Assembly: GCA_021604865.1 (NCBI GenBank)
Contig: BQJU01000066.1
Coordinates: 1-40,416 of the forward strand
Direction: 5' to 3'
DNA length: 40,416 nucleotides
From: Saprospiraceae bacterium
GTDB lineage: Bacteria; Bacteroidota; Bacteroidia; Chitinophagales; Saprospiraceae
The translations under genes were made by a program, and so were the position numbers. Shown here piece after piece: positions 17,925 to 26,415 of the stretch. Within the stretch, counting starts at the first letter, position 1; each line of letters starts with the position of its first letter. The notes beneath the pieces were generated by a model, which saw only the letters and a list, made by a program, of their open reading frames with translations, was not told the origin of the DNA and ran no database searches.

Positions 17925-20330
17925 ATGTACCGTAATATTCTTGCTCTCTTATTACTGCTCAATCTAGGAATACTTCTACCGGCGGCCAATGGCCAGGAAC
18001 AAAAAAAGTTTTCGATCTCTGGTTATGTACAAGATGCTCAAACAGGAGAAAAGCTCATCGGCGTACACGTGTATGACCTGAAGAGTATGAAGGGAAGTTC
18101 TACCAATACCTATGGTTTTTTCAGTCTGACTTTACCCATGGATTCCGTCCAATTATCTGCTTCCTATGTAGGTTTTCAAACCTGGGAGCACGCGCTCTAC
18201 CTGAATAAGGATATGGAATTCAACATCGAACTGGCCTCGGATGTAACCCTGGAGGCAGTGGAAGTCACGGCAGATGCCGTTGAACAGGTAGAAGAACAAG
18301 TACAGATGAGTCGCATTAGTGTGCCTGTTGATCAAATCAAGAAGTTACCCGCTTTTTTGGGCGAAAACGATGTGTTAAAAACCCTTCAATTGCTTCCTGG
18401 TGTACAATCTGGTGGTGAAGGACAAAGTGGTCTCTATGTACGTGGTGGCAGCCCGGATCAAAACCTGATTTTGTTGGATGGAGTGCCGGTGTATAATGCC
18501 TCCCACCTTTTTGGTTTCTTTTCTGTCTTCAATTCCGATGCGCTCAAGGATGTAAACCTGGTGAAAGGAGGTTTTCCCGCCCGCTATGGTGGCCGCCTGT
18601 CGTCTGTCCTGGAAATCAATATGAAGGAAGGCAACATGAAGGAATGGCATGGTGCCGGATCGATCAGTACGGTAGCTTCCCGCCTTACTGTAGAGGGGCC
18701 GCTGATCAAAGACAAAGCCTCTATTTTGCTTTCAGGTCGCCGCACCTATATTGATGTTTTGGCTAAGCCTTTTATCAAGGGTTCCTTTAACGCCAATGGT
18801 ACCAAGGGTGATGCGGGGTATTATTTTCACGATTTCAATGCAAAGGTAAATTACAAATTCAGCAACAAGGATCGCCTTTACCTGAGTGCTTATACTGGCA
18901 AGGATAAGTTCTATTTCCGTGAAAAAGATAAAGATTTTGATTACAACAACACCATAAAAGCCGGATTGGGTTGGGGAAATCTTACTACCGCTTTGCGCTG
19001 GAATCACCTCTTTGGTAAAAAAATGTTTAGCAATACTACCATTACCTACAGTCGCTACAAGTTTAATACCCAGGCAGAAGACGAAAGTACCTATACTGAA
19101 AATGGGCAGTCAGAAAAAGAGGTCTTTGGCGTCAATTATTTTGCCGGCATCAATGACCTGGGCGCAAAAATTGATTTTGACTACGTGCCAACACCTAATC
19201 ACTTTATCCGATTTGGGCTGGGGGGTACTTACCACACCTTTAATCCAGGTAAATTCGACAACAAGAACATTATCGAGAGTGAAAATATCCACATTGATAC
19301 GACTTTTGGCAATCCGAAAGTATTTGGCTGGGAGTTTGCGGCTTATGCCGAAGACGAATTCAGCCTGGGCGACCGTCTGAAGGTCAATGCAGGGCTGCAC
19401 CTTTCTGCCTTCAATGTGAAGGATAGCTGGTACACCTCTCTGCAACCACGTTTCAGTGCGCGGTATTTATTGCCAAACAATATCGCCCTCAAAGCTTCCT
19501 ACGCACAGATGCGTCAATATATCCACCTGTTGAGTAATGAAGGTATTGGTTTGCCTACCGACTTGTGGGTACCCACTACTAACAATGTGAAGCCCCAGGA
19601 TAGTTGGCAGGTAGCTGCGGGACTAGCCAAGACTTTTGGAGGCAAATATGAAGTTAGTCTGGAAGGTTATTACAAACAAATGAAACGAGTGGTTTCCTAC
19701 AAGGAAGGTTCCAGCTTGTTGACATTCAGTGATTGGGAAAATGATATCACTCAAGGGAATGGCGAATCTTATGGCATGGAGTTTTTTGTACAGAAAAAGA
19801 AAGGACGCCTAACCGGCTGGATCGGTTATACCCTATCATGGACCTGGCGCCAGTTTGACGAGGTCAATTTTGGAAAAAAATTCCCCTATAAATATGATCG
19901 CAGACACGATTTAAGTGTGGTAGCTACCTATGAATTAAGCGACCGTGTTCAGCTTTCAGGTACCTGGGTGTACGGAACTGGCAATGCATTTACCCTCGGT
20001 CATTCCAGATTTGATGCCCAATTGCCCAGCCCGTTTGGCAATACTCAAAATTACCAGGTTCAACATTATGAAAACCGCAACAACTATCGCATGAGGGCCT
20101 ATCATCGCCTGGATGTGAATATAGATTTTATCAAGGAAAAACGTTGGGGCACCCGCACCTGGTCATTTGGCCTATACAATGCCTACTCTCGTCAGAATCC
20201 TTTCTTTCTATATGTCGACAACGAGTATGCACCCAATCCTGATGGGGTTGGGTCTACAATCGATCGCAAACTCAAGCAGGTGAGTCTGTTCCCGGTCATT
20301 CCTGCAATCGCCTATAAATTCGAATTTTAA
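17925..20330 (+). CDS. TonB-dependent receptor without STN domain
   Basis: An 802-residue outer-membrane receptor. The ATG at 17925 gives a clean signal peptide (MYRNILALLLLLNLGILLPA, cleavage near ANGQ); the frame continues upstream to a TTG at 17787 but that extension adds a second hydrophobic stretch and is not used. After the signal come a carboxypeptidase-regulatory-like domain (about 28-110: FSISGYVQDAQTGEKLIGVHVY), a plug (about 140-240: LLPGVQSGGEGQSGLYVRGG, NLILLDGVPVYNASHLFGFF, YGGRLSS), and a barrel ending in IAYKFEF. It is clearly paralogous to the receptor at 10314: the plug sequences align almost residue by residue. It lacks the STN domain, and no sigma/anti-sigma genes are adjacent, so it is probably a transport-only receptor. 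A DUF4249 gene follows. Confidence 0.94.
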   Translation: MYRNILALLLLLNLGILLPAANGQEQKKFSISGYVQDAQTGEKLIGVHVYDLKSMKGSSTNTYGFFSLTLPMDSVQLSASYVGFQTWEHALYLNKDMEFNIELASDVTLEAVEVTADAVEQVEEQVQMSRISVPVDQIKKLPAFLGENDVLKTLQLLPGVQSGGEGQSGLYVRGGSPDQNLILLDGVPVYNASHLFGFFSVFNSDALKDVNLVKGGFPARYGGRLSSVLEINMKEGNMKEWHGAGSISTVASRLTVEGPLIKDKASILLSGRRTYIDVLAKPFIKGSFNANGTKGDAGYYFHDFNAKVNYKFSNKDRLYLSAYTGKDKFYFREKDKDFDYNNTIKAGLGWGNLTTALRWNHLFGKKMFSNTTITYSRYKFNTQAEDESTYTENGQSEKEVFGVNYFAGINDLGAKIDFDYVPTPNHFIRFGLGGTYHTFNPGKFDNKNIIESENIHIDTTFGNPKVFGWEFAAYAEDEFSLGDRLKVNAGLHLSAFNVKDSWYTSLQPRFSARYLLPNNIALKASYAQMRQYIHLLSNEGIGLPTDLWVPTTNNVKPQDSWQVAAGLAKTFGGKYEVSLEGYYKQMKRVVSYKEGSSLLTFSDWENDITQGNGESYGMEFFVQKKKGRLTGWIGYTLSWTWRQFDEVNFGKKFPYKYDRRHDLSVVATYELSDRVQLSGTWVYGTGNAFTLGHSRFDAQLPSPFGNTQNYQVQHYENRNNYRMRAYHRLDVNIDFIKEKRWGTRTWSFGLYNAYSRQNPFFLYVDNEYAPNPDGVGSTIDRKLKQVSLFPVIPAIAYKFEF

Positions 20331-20353
20331 AGCAATTTTTAAAACAATCAATC

Positions 20354-21196
20354 ATGAAAAATATACTTTTCTTATCTCTTGTAGCCGTATCCTTTTCCGC
20401 TTGTGAATTAACGGTTGAGACCGATTTACCCGACTACGAAAAACAAATGGTCGTACATTGTTATCCAAGTCAGGAGACCTTTTCTACTACGGTATCCACC
20501 ACGGTGGGTTTGTTAGAAAATAAAAACCCTGAGTTGCTGGAGGATGCCAATGTAGAATTGTATGAAAATGATCAGTTAATCCTGTCGCTCTCTGGCAATA
20601 CAGCAATGCCGATGGATCAGGCGTTGACTAATGGTCAAAAATATACGCTAAAGGTTACACACCCCGATTTTGAAGCTATGGAAGCGACCCAAGTCATGCC
20701 CAATCAGGTTCCAGTAAAAAAAGCAGTCTATAAAATGAATAGCGGTGTGGATGATTTTGGCGACCAGGTTGATGTATTGCAAATCTCTATTGATGATCCT
20801 GCCGGTGAAGAAAATTATTATGAATTTGGCCTTTTTATCCAGCAGGATCCGAATTTCCCAGACGCCATTAATTACCTTTATCCGGCAGAGAACAACAGTC
20901 TGGGTGTAAGCGTTATATACAGCGATTTATTGATTGCCAATGACCAGCTTTTTGATGGTCAATCCTATACAATAAGCGCCAAATTTAATAGCTACTACCA
21001 CAACGATACAGAAAAATACATTCTGATGTGGCGCAATATCACTAAGGAACGGTACCTATACCTTAAATCGGTCACTGCCCATGTTTATGCTTCCGATGAT
21101 CCTTTTGCAGAACCAGTTGGCTTGTTTAGCAATTTCGACCAGGGTCTGGGTGTTTTTGCGCTTTATAATGAGGCTACTTATGATGTTGAAAAATAG
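20354..21196 (+). CDS. DUF4249 outer-membrane lipoprotein (second copy)
   Basis: A 280-residue lipoprotein with lipobox SFSAC (Cys17), followed by the DUF4249 pattern LTVETDLPDYEKQMVVHCYPSQETFSTTVSTTVG, then LKVTHPDFEAMEATQVMPNQVPV and a C-terminal LFSNFDQGLGVFALYNEATYDVE. The last motif matches the end of the first DUF4249 protein (TNFDRGFGVFSLFTSAVYDVE), so the two are paralogues. It starts 23 bases after the second receptor gene and ends before an intrinsic terminator, forming a two-gene unit. Likely role: ligand-binding partner of the receptor at the outer membrane. Confidence 0.85.
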   Translation: MKNILFLSLVAVSFSACELTVETDLPDYEKQMVVHCYPSQETFSTTVSTTVGLLENKNPELLEDANVELYENDQLILSLSGNTAMPMDQALTNGQKYTLKVTHPDFEAMEATQVMPNQVPVKKAVYKMNSGVDDFGDQVDVLQISIDDPAGEENYYEFGLFIQQDPNFPDAINYLYPAENNSLGVSVIYSDLLIANDQLFDGQSYTISAKFNSYYHNDTEKYILMWRNITKERYLYLKSVTAHVYASDDPFAEPVGLFSNFDQGLGVFALYNEATYDVEK

Positions 21197-21211
21197 TGCT
21201 CTCCCCCTGTC

Positions 21212-21257
21212 CCCTGACACCTGACACCTGACTCCTGAAACCTGAAACCTAACACCT
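21212..21257. repeat. Oligomer repeat tract, reverse complement of 17454-17539
   Basis: The plus strand here reads cctgacacctgacacctgac, then tcctgaaacctgaaacctaa. The words actcctg and aacctga are the reverse complement of the caggagt and tcaggtt words at 17454-17539. Together the two tracts bracket the second receptor/DUF4249 pair in opposite orientation. Confidence 0.75.
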
Positions 21258-21305
21258 ACCCCCTAAACTTTCTACAATCAATCTACATAACGGGTTATCC
21301 CGTAC

Positions 21306-21335
21306 ATGCAGGTCTTCGGATCTGCATTTTTTTTT
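21306..21335 (+). terminator. Intrinsic terminator after the second DUF4249 gene
   Basis: A 9-bp stem (atgcaggtc at 21306-21314, gatctgcat at 21319-21327, one G-U pair) is closed by a stable TTCG tetraloop and followed by an uninterrupted T-tract to 21335. It is a textbook Rho-independent terminator for the receptor/DUF4249 unit. Confidence 0.92.
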
Positions 21336-21420
21336 GATCAAATCAGCATAGGCGGAACCTTTTAAGAAATAATACGTAAGCACAAAACAGGAATATGGTG
21401 AAATTAATCATCGTCAAGAG

Positions 21421-21452
21421 TTTGAATATTTGCGCGTTAAGCCGTATTTTTG
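21421..21452 (+). promoter_or_regulatory. Bacteroidota-type promoter upstream of the peroxidase gene
   Basis: TTTG at 21421-21424, a 20-base spacer, then TATTTTTG at 21445-21452 match the TTTG-N19-21-TAnnTTTG consensus exactly. Transcription would start near 21459, leaving a leader of about 180 bases before the ATG at 21643. The rest of 21336-21642 shows no gene. Confidence 0.5.
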
Positions 21453-21642
21453 TCCGTAATAGAGTCCACAGAGCTGTTTATCTACAACAACTAGCTGTTT
21501 ATCAGCAGTTACTTCACGAGATTACGTCTAATTTTCATCCCTCTTTTGCCCCCCTTAACAGGGTTATGGCATTGTTTAGAGTAGTGGAGGTATGTTAATT
21601 CGTGAATAAAAATTTAGAAATCCCGGAACATAAATATTTCTC

Positions 21643-22983
21643 ATGAAAAAATTTGTACTACTGTTATTGATGGGGGGCATTGTTTTTGCCTGTACAAAAG
21701 ACCGCTTGGTCGACCCCCTGGACATCGCGCTCGACAAAGCTTTAAAAAGGATTGCACCAACCGGCACACGTGATTATTTTGAACTCCCCGAAAGTGAAGA
21801 TTTAGCAGCTATTCCACAGGACTTTGTTAACAATCCATTGACTCCTGAAAAGGTGGCGCTGGGCAAAATGTTATTTTTTGAAACGGGTCTGGCCCGCGAT
21901 TCCAAATATGATAGTGGTAAAGGCACTTATTCCTGTTCCTCTTGCCATGTGCCTTCGGCTGGTTTTATGCCTGGCCGGAAGCAAGGTATTGCTGATGGTG
22001 GTACCGGCTTTGGTGAAAATGGAGAATTTCGCAGCCAAAGTTCGAATTATGCTGAAGATGAACTCGATGTACAGGGTGCTCGCCCACTGAGTATGCTGAA
22101 TACAGCCTATGTTACGAATTCTACCTGGAGTGGAAAATTTGGAGCTACGCATGTCAATGTTGGTACCGAAGCCCTTTGGGGTACTCCTGAAGATGAGCTT
22201 ACAGAAATCAACCATTTAGGATACCAGGGGCTTGAAAGCCAGAATATTGAAGGTTTGTCCCTACACCGCATGCGGATTGATGAATATGTGTTGGATACAC
22301 TGGGCTACCGGCCTATGTTTGACGAAGCTTTCCCCGATTTTCCCGAAGAAGAACGATATGGAGTGGTAACCACAAGTTTTGCTCTTTCGGCCTATATCCG
22401 CAATTTGCTGCCGACCAAAGCTCCCTTCCAGCAATGGGTGAAAGGGAATTATGACGCAATGACCGACATTCAAAAAGAAGGTGGCTTGTTATTTTTTGGC
22501 AAGGCAGGCTGTTACCGTTGCCACAAAGGTGCGGCACTCAGTTCCGTTGAGTTTCATGCATTAGGTGTAGGAGATCTTTGTGATGTAGATGCTTTGAATA
22601 CAGGCACTACTGATATTCGCAATTTTGGCCGTGGTGGATTTACCGGTGAAAGTGAAGATCTATTCAAATTCAAAGTACCTCAGTTGTACAATTTGAAAGA
22701 CTCTCCTTTTTATTTCCATGGTAGTAGTAAAAACACCTTGTGGGGAGTAGTGGATTATTTCAATAGAGCCGAGCCAGAGAACCCACGGGTACCTGTCAGT
22801 CAAATTTCGCCATTTTTTCATCCTTTGAATATGAGTATTGTGGAAATCCAGCAATTAGTTGCCTTTCTGGGTGACGGTCTGCGAGATCCTGATTTGCAAC
22901 GTTTTGCTCCGGAAGCTGTACTTTCAGGAAACTGCTTCCCCAATAATGATCCGGAATCACAACAAGATTTGGGCTGTCAATAA
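21643..22983 (+). CDS. Di-haem cytochrome c peroxidase/MauG-family lipoprotein
   Basis: A 446-residue exported protein. Its N-terminus is a lipoprotein signal (GIVFAC, Cys17). Two haem c sites are present: C98-S-S-C101-H102 in the N-terminal domain and C290-Y-R-C293-H294 in the C-terminal domain, the pattern of bacterial di-haem peroxidases (CcpA/MauG group). The entry motif NPLTPEKVALGKMLFFETGLARD and the motif ARPLSMLNTAYVTNSTWSGKFG are also typical. It probably reduces hydrogen peroxide or oxidises a partner in the periplasm or at the outer membrane. At about 446 residues it is longer than typical CcpA (about 330). It is followed by tadA after 46 bases; no maturation genes are adjacent. 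Confidence 0.92.
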   Translation: MKKFVLLLLMGGIVFACTKDRLVDPLDIALDKALKRIAPTGTRDYFELPESEDLAAIPQDFVNNPLTPEKVALGKMLFFETGLARDSKYDSGKGTYSCSSCHVPSAGFMPGRKQGIADGGTGFGENGEFRSQSSNYAEDELDVQGARPLSMLNTAYVTNSTWSGKFGATHVNVGTEALWGTPEDELTEINHLGYQGLESQNIEGLSLHRMRIDEYVLDTLGYRPMFDEAFPDFPEEERYGVVTTSFALSAYIRNLLPTKAPFQQWVKGNYDAMTDIQKEGGLLFFGKAGCYRCHKGAALSSVEFHALGVGDLCDVDALNTGTTDIRNFGRGGFTGESEDLFKFKVPQLYNLKDSPFYFHGSSKNTLWGVVDYFNRAEPENPRVPVSQISPFFHPLNMSIVEIQQLVAFLGDGLRDPDLQRFAPEAVLSGNCFPNNDPESQQDLGCQ

Positions 22984-22991
22984 TAGCGTTG

Positions 22992-23023
22992 TTTGCAAAT
23001 ACGGATTCCTATCCTCATTTTTG
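22992..23023 (+). promoter_or_regulatory. Possible promoter immediately before tadA
   Basis: TTTG at 22992-22995, a 20-base spacer, and CATTTTTG at 23016-23023 differ from the Bacteroidota consensus at one base. The predicted start of transcription would be close to 23030, which is the A of the tadA ATG, so the message could be leaderless or nearly so. Confidence 0.4.
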
Positions 23024-23029
23024 TAGCCT

Positions 23030-23473
23030 ATGCTATCCGTACACAGTGATGAATATTTTATGCAGCAAGCCCTCAAGGAGGCGCAACTGGCCTTTGATAA
23101 GGGGGAGGTTCCTGTGGGCGCCGTTGTGGTTAGCCAAAACCAGATTATTGCCCGGGGCCACAATCAAACCGAACAATTTAAAGACATTACCGCTCATGCC
23201 GAGATGGTTGCACTTACGGCTGCTTCTCACTTCCTGGATAGCAAATACCTTACCGATTGTACCCTTTATGTTACCCTCGAACCTTGTGTGATGTGTGCCG
23301 GGGCCCTAGCCTGGGCTCAATTAGATCGCCTGGTTTATGGTGCTGCCGATGACAAACGCGGTTTTATGCGTTTTGGTAAACGGCTGCTACATCCCAAAAC
23401 CAGGGTAGAATTTGGGTTTCTTGAGGTTCCATGTCGAGAATTGCTGACTACCTTTTTCAAGAGCAAACGCTAG
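23030..23473 (+). CDS. tadA: tRNA-specific adenosine deaminase TadA
   Basis: A 147-residue cytoplasmic enzyme that converts the wobble adenosine of tRNA-Arg(ACG) to inosine. Zinc-site residues are complete: H56-A-E58 (HAEMVAL) and P85-C86-V-M-C89-A (LEPCVMCAGAL). The motif EVPVGAVVV and the C-terminal GFMRFGKRLLHP-like region further match TadA rather than cytidine deaminases. The first ATG is kept because the preceding LSVHSDEYFMQQAL aligns with the usual TadA N-terminus. Length is typical. Confidence 0.96.
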   Translation: MLSVHSDEYFMQQALKEAQLAFDKGEVPVGAVVVSQNQIIARGHNQTEQFKDITAHAEMVALTAASHFLDSKYLTDCTLYVTLEPCVMCAGALAWAQLDRLVYGAADDKRGFMRFGKRLLHPKTRVEFGFLEVPCRELLTTFFKSKR

Positions 23474-23577
23474 CGGGCCAGTTAAATACTGTTAATGACC
23501 TGGTTAAAAACTCTTAATGCCCTGGATTTACTGGTGGTAATGGTGTTACTTTGAAAGAAATAATAACCAATCTCACA

Positions 23578-24120
23578 ATGAAAAAAATAAAATACCTAGC
23601 CATGTCGGGCTTGATGGTCGTGCTCTTTTCTGCCTGTGGCCCTACTTTGAGTCCCTTCACTCAAAGCCTTTACGAAGAACAGCGCTGGACTGATTCGGAA
23701 TTACAACGTATTCAGTTTTATCTATCCAGAGATATTATTTTACAACGGGAATTGACCGGAGGCAAATCAGATATTGTTTCTGGAGAAATTAAAATTGTAC
23801 GCGGGAAAGAAATTGAAGAAGTGATAATCAGAAAAGGCACACCAGGTGTTTTTCTGTTCAGCCCCAAAGCAAATCGCTTTGCTGTTGGATTTGAAGAAAA
23901 TGATAATAACTTCCTGATCTTTGGCCCTAGCCCAAAGGCTAATAATCGTTATGTGTTACGAGCTTCCGACTGGAGCAATAATACCGGGACCGTCACCTAT
24001 GCCGACAAAAAATGGCGTACCAGTACGGATAGTGCCTGGTCCAATTTAATGGTTGATTTGAAAAAAGTCAACAAAGTATCCCGGAAAACTAAAGTAGCTT
24101 CGGGACGTAAGGTTGGCTAA
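23578..24120 (+). CDS. Small lipoprotein of unknown function
   Basis: A 180-residue protein counted from the ATG at 23578, which begins a clear lipoprotein signal (MKKIKYLAMSGLMVVLFSAC, Cys20); an upstream ATG at 23551 would add nine residues before the signal and is less likely. The mature part starts GPTLSPFTQSLYEEQRWTDSELQRIQFYLSRDIILQRE and continues as a beta-rich domain of about 120 residues ending in a basic tail (SRKTKVASGRKVG). The pattern of a short N-terminal helix followed by FYLSRDI..QR occurs in uncharacterised Bacteroidota lipoproteins; no function is known to me. Confidence 0.8.
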   Translation: MKKIKYLAMSGLMVVLFSACGPTLSPFTQSLYEEQRWTDSELQRIQFYLSRDIILQRELTGGKSDIVSGEIKIVRGKEIEEVIIRKGTPGVFLFSPKANRFAVGFEENDNNFLIFGPSPKANNRYVLRASDWSNNTGTVTYADKKWRTSTDSAWSNLMVDLKKVNKVSRKTKVASGRKVG

Positions 24121-24129
24121 ACATAGGTT

Positions 24130-24290
24130 ATGGGGTTGTGTAAAAAGTCGCCATTCCGAACTGGATGCAAAATTTTATTTTTTTGCCGCCTATCTTCCCC
24201 TCTTGCAAAGAGGGGCCAGGGGGGTTCCGCGGCGGAAAAATAAAAGTTTATTCGGAGTAGAATATTGCCGTCCGGCTTTTTACACACCCC
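24130..24290. repeat. Nested inverted-repeat segment between convergent genes
   Basis: The outer arms are near-complementary: ggggttgtgtaaaaagtcg at 24132-24150 and cggctttttacacacccc at 24273-24290. A second pair (ttttttgccgcc and ggcggaaaaa) and a central 8-bp hairpin (cccctctt-gca-aagagggg, 24197-24215) lie inside. No target-site duplication is seen. It may be a small non-autonomous repeat that also ends transcription of the lipoprotein gene (plus) and pcm (minus). Confidence 0.6.
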
Positions 24291-24295
24291 CTTGT

Positions 24296-24946
24296 TTACT
24301 CCTCTTTATTCAAGCCTTTTACAAAAGGGACAAACTTAAAGTCGCCCTTGATTTCCTGCCGATATTCTTTTTCTCCTGTCCTGGTTATTTTAAGCATAGA
24401 TTGCACTTCCTTTCCTACTGGAATCACCAGAATGCCACCAATCCGTAATTGTTCCAATAAAGCTTCCGGCACCTTTTTAGCGCCGGCAGTCACAATAATC
24501 TTATCAAAAGGCATAAACTCCGGCAAGCCTTTATATCCATCTCTATAATAACAGCGGACATTCCCCAGAGAAAGCTGAGTCAACATTTTACTTGCCTGTT
24601 TAAACAGCAATTCCTGTCGTTCTATGGTGTACACCCGAGCGCCCAACAGCGCCAGAATGGCCGCCTGGTACCCAGATCCGGTACCCACTTCCAATATTTT
24701 TTCCCGAGGCTGCGGATCTAACAATTCTGTTTGATAAGCCACTGTAAAAGGCTGAGAGATCGTTTGTTCATTGCCAATAGGAAAAGCCTTATCCGTATAA
24801 GCCCATTCTTCAAATGCCTTGTCTAGAAAAAAGTGCCGGGGCAATTGCCCAATGGCTGTCAACACATGTTCATTGCTGATTCCTTTTTTCCGCAAGGTAT
24901 CCACTAGCTTTTTTCTTAATCCTTTATGACGATAGGTATCCTTCAC
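24296..24946 (-). CDS. pcm: Protein-L-isoaspartate O-methyltransferase
   Basis: A 216-residue cytoplasmic repair enzyme that methylates isoaspartate in damaged proteins using S-adenosylmethionine. The family signature FPIGNEQTISQPFTVAYQTELL (residues about 55-76) and methyltransferase motif I EVGTGSGYQAA (about 86-96) are present, followed by VYTIERQE and the KIIVTAGAKKVPEALLEQLRIGG region. Length matches the family (about 210). It is divergent from the phosphohexomutase gene, with 68 bases between the two start codons. Confidence 0.96.
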   Translation of the reverse strand: MKDTYRHKGLRKKLVDTLRKKGISNEHVLTAIGQLPRHFFLDKAFEEWAYTDKAFPIGNEQTISQPFTVAYQTELLDPQPREKILEVGTGSGYQAAILALLGARVYTIERQELLFKQASKMLTQLSLGNVRCYYRDGYKGLPEFMPFDKIIVTAGAKKVPEALLEQLRIGGILVIPVGKEVQSMLKITRTGEKEYRQEIKGDFKFVPFVKGLNKEE

Positions 24947-24999
24947 TGTTTTGTTTTACGTTTTTCTTTATATTTTTACTGCTACTCCCCTATAACACC

Positions 25000-25007
25000 C
25001 AAAAATA
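25000..25007 (-). promoter_or_regulatory. Possible -7 element for pcm
   Basis: On the minus strand the sequence reads TATTTTTG, an exact TAnnTTTG match 54 bases upstream of the pcm start. No matching -33 element is present, so this is tentative. It lies within the short space shared with the divergent phosphohexomutase gene. Confidence 0.3.
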
Positions 25008-25014
25008 AGATAAT

Positions 25015-26415
25015 ATGAGTGAAATTAAGTTCGGTACGGATGGTTGGCGAGCAATTATTGCACAAGAGTACACTGTAGACAATGTAAAAAGAGTAGCTGA
25101 AGCAACGGCTAAATGGCTCATAGAGAGAGGTGGAAACAAGGTAGTTATTGGTTATGATTGTCGTTTTGGTGGCCTGCTTTTTACCGAAGTTACTACTCAG
25201 GTTTTGGGCGCACATGGGATAAAAGTTTTTTTAGCCCCCAATTTTATTTCTACCCCAATGGTTTCTTTGGGTGTTGTTAAGATGAATGCTGATTTAGGTG
25301 TTGTGATTACGGCAAGCCACAATCCTCCCTCCTATAATGGGTTTAAATTAAAATCCGAGCTTGGAGGTCCTATGATTCAATCGGGTATTTCCGAAGTGGA
25401 GGCATTGATTCCCGATGTTGCCAGCGATCTCGATCTGCCTAGTCTGGAGGAGATGAAAGCCAAAGGTTTGTTGGAGTATCGTGATTTTGAACAAATCTAC
25501 CTCGATCATGTAGCTGCTAAATATGACCTGGAGGCCATTCGCAATTCAGACATCCGCATTGCCTATGATGGGATGTATGGAGCCGGACAGAATGCCGCAA
25601 AGCGGTTATTCCCCAATGCCGTTTTACTTCATTGCGAAGTCAACCCTTCCTTTATGGGTCAGGCTCCTGAGCCTATTCACCGCAACCTCTCGGAATTATC
25701 TCACCTGATCGCCAATGACCCGAAAATAACGTTGGGCATTGCCAATGATGGTGACGCGGACCGGATTGGCATGTATGACCAGGATGGCAACTTTGTAGAT
25801 TCCCATCATATCCTGCTGCTACTTTTGCTCTATATGGGCAAATATCGCAAAGAAAGTGGTAAAGTAGTCGTCACCTTTTCCGTGACGGATAAAATGAAAA
25901 AACTGGCCAAACATTTTGGACTAGACGTGGAAATCACCCCCATTGGCTTTAAATATATCGCCGAAATTATGGCGAAAGAAGACGTCATTGTCGCCGGTGA
26001 AGAATCAGGCGGACTAGCCGTAAAAGGACACATCCCCGAACGCGACGGACTATGGATTGGTTTAATGATATTGGAATTCATGGCCAAAACCGGTAAAACC
26101 ATAAAAACATTGATTGAGGAAGTATACAGTCTGGTGGGCCCTTTCGCTACTGACCGCGATGATTTGCATATTACTAATGAACTAAAAAACCAGGTCATCA
26201 AAACCTGTAAGACTAATCCATACAAATCCTTTGGAAAATACACCGTTCAATCATTGGAAACTATTGATGGTTTTAAATTCTACCTCGATGAGGACAAATG
26301 GGTGATGATCCGGCCTTCAGGCACCGAACCGGTATTGCGGGTTTATGCTCAGGCACCGGATTCCACGGAGGTGCGTTCTATTTTGGATGCTACGCGGGAA
26401 ACTTTGGGGGTTTAG
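25015..26415 (+). CDS. Phosphoglucomutase/phosphomannomutase family enzyme
   Basis: A 466-residue alpha-D-phosphohexomutase, which interconverts sugar 1- and 6-phosphates in the cytoplasm. All four active-site signatures are present: the phosphoserine loop T99-A-S101-H-N-P104, the metal loop D245-G-D247-A-D249-R, the sugar-binding loop G328-E-E-S-G-G333, and the phosphate-binding loop R433-P-S-G-T-E438. Glucose/mannose specificity cannot be decided from these loops. The start ATG follows the divergent pcm promoter region. The TAG stop codon (26413-26415) lies inside the left copy of a 10-bp duplication flanking a MITE, so an insertion happened exactly at the end of the gene without changing the protein. 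Confidence 0.95.
   Translation: MSEIKFGTDGWRAIIAQEYTVDNVKRVAEATAKWLIERGGNKVVIGYDCRFGGLLFTEVTTQVLGAHGIKVFLAPNFISTPMVSLGVVKMNADLGVVITASHNPPSYNGFKLKSELGGPMIQSGISEVEALIPDVASDLDLPSLEEMKAKGLLEYRDFEQIYLDHVAAKYDLEAIRNSDIRIAYDGMYGAGQNAAKRLFPNAVLLHCEVNPSFMGQAPEPIHRNLSELSHLIANDPKITLGIANDGDADRIGMYDQDGNFVDSHHILLLLLLYMGKYRKESGKVVVTFSVTDKMKKLAKHFGLDVEITPIGFKYIAEIMAKEDVIVAGEESGGLAVKGHIPERDGLWIGLMILEFMAKTGKTIKTLIEEVYSLVGPFATDRDDLHITNELKNQVIKTCKTNPYKSFGKYTVQSLETIDGFKFYLDEDKWVMIRPSGTEPVLRVYAQAPDSTEVRSILDATRETLGV

Noticed and set aside
21395-21598. A 67-codon open frame before the peroxidase gene
   Set aside because: It overlaps the best promoter match in the window and has no recognisable domain.
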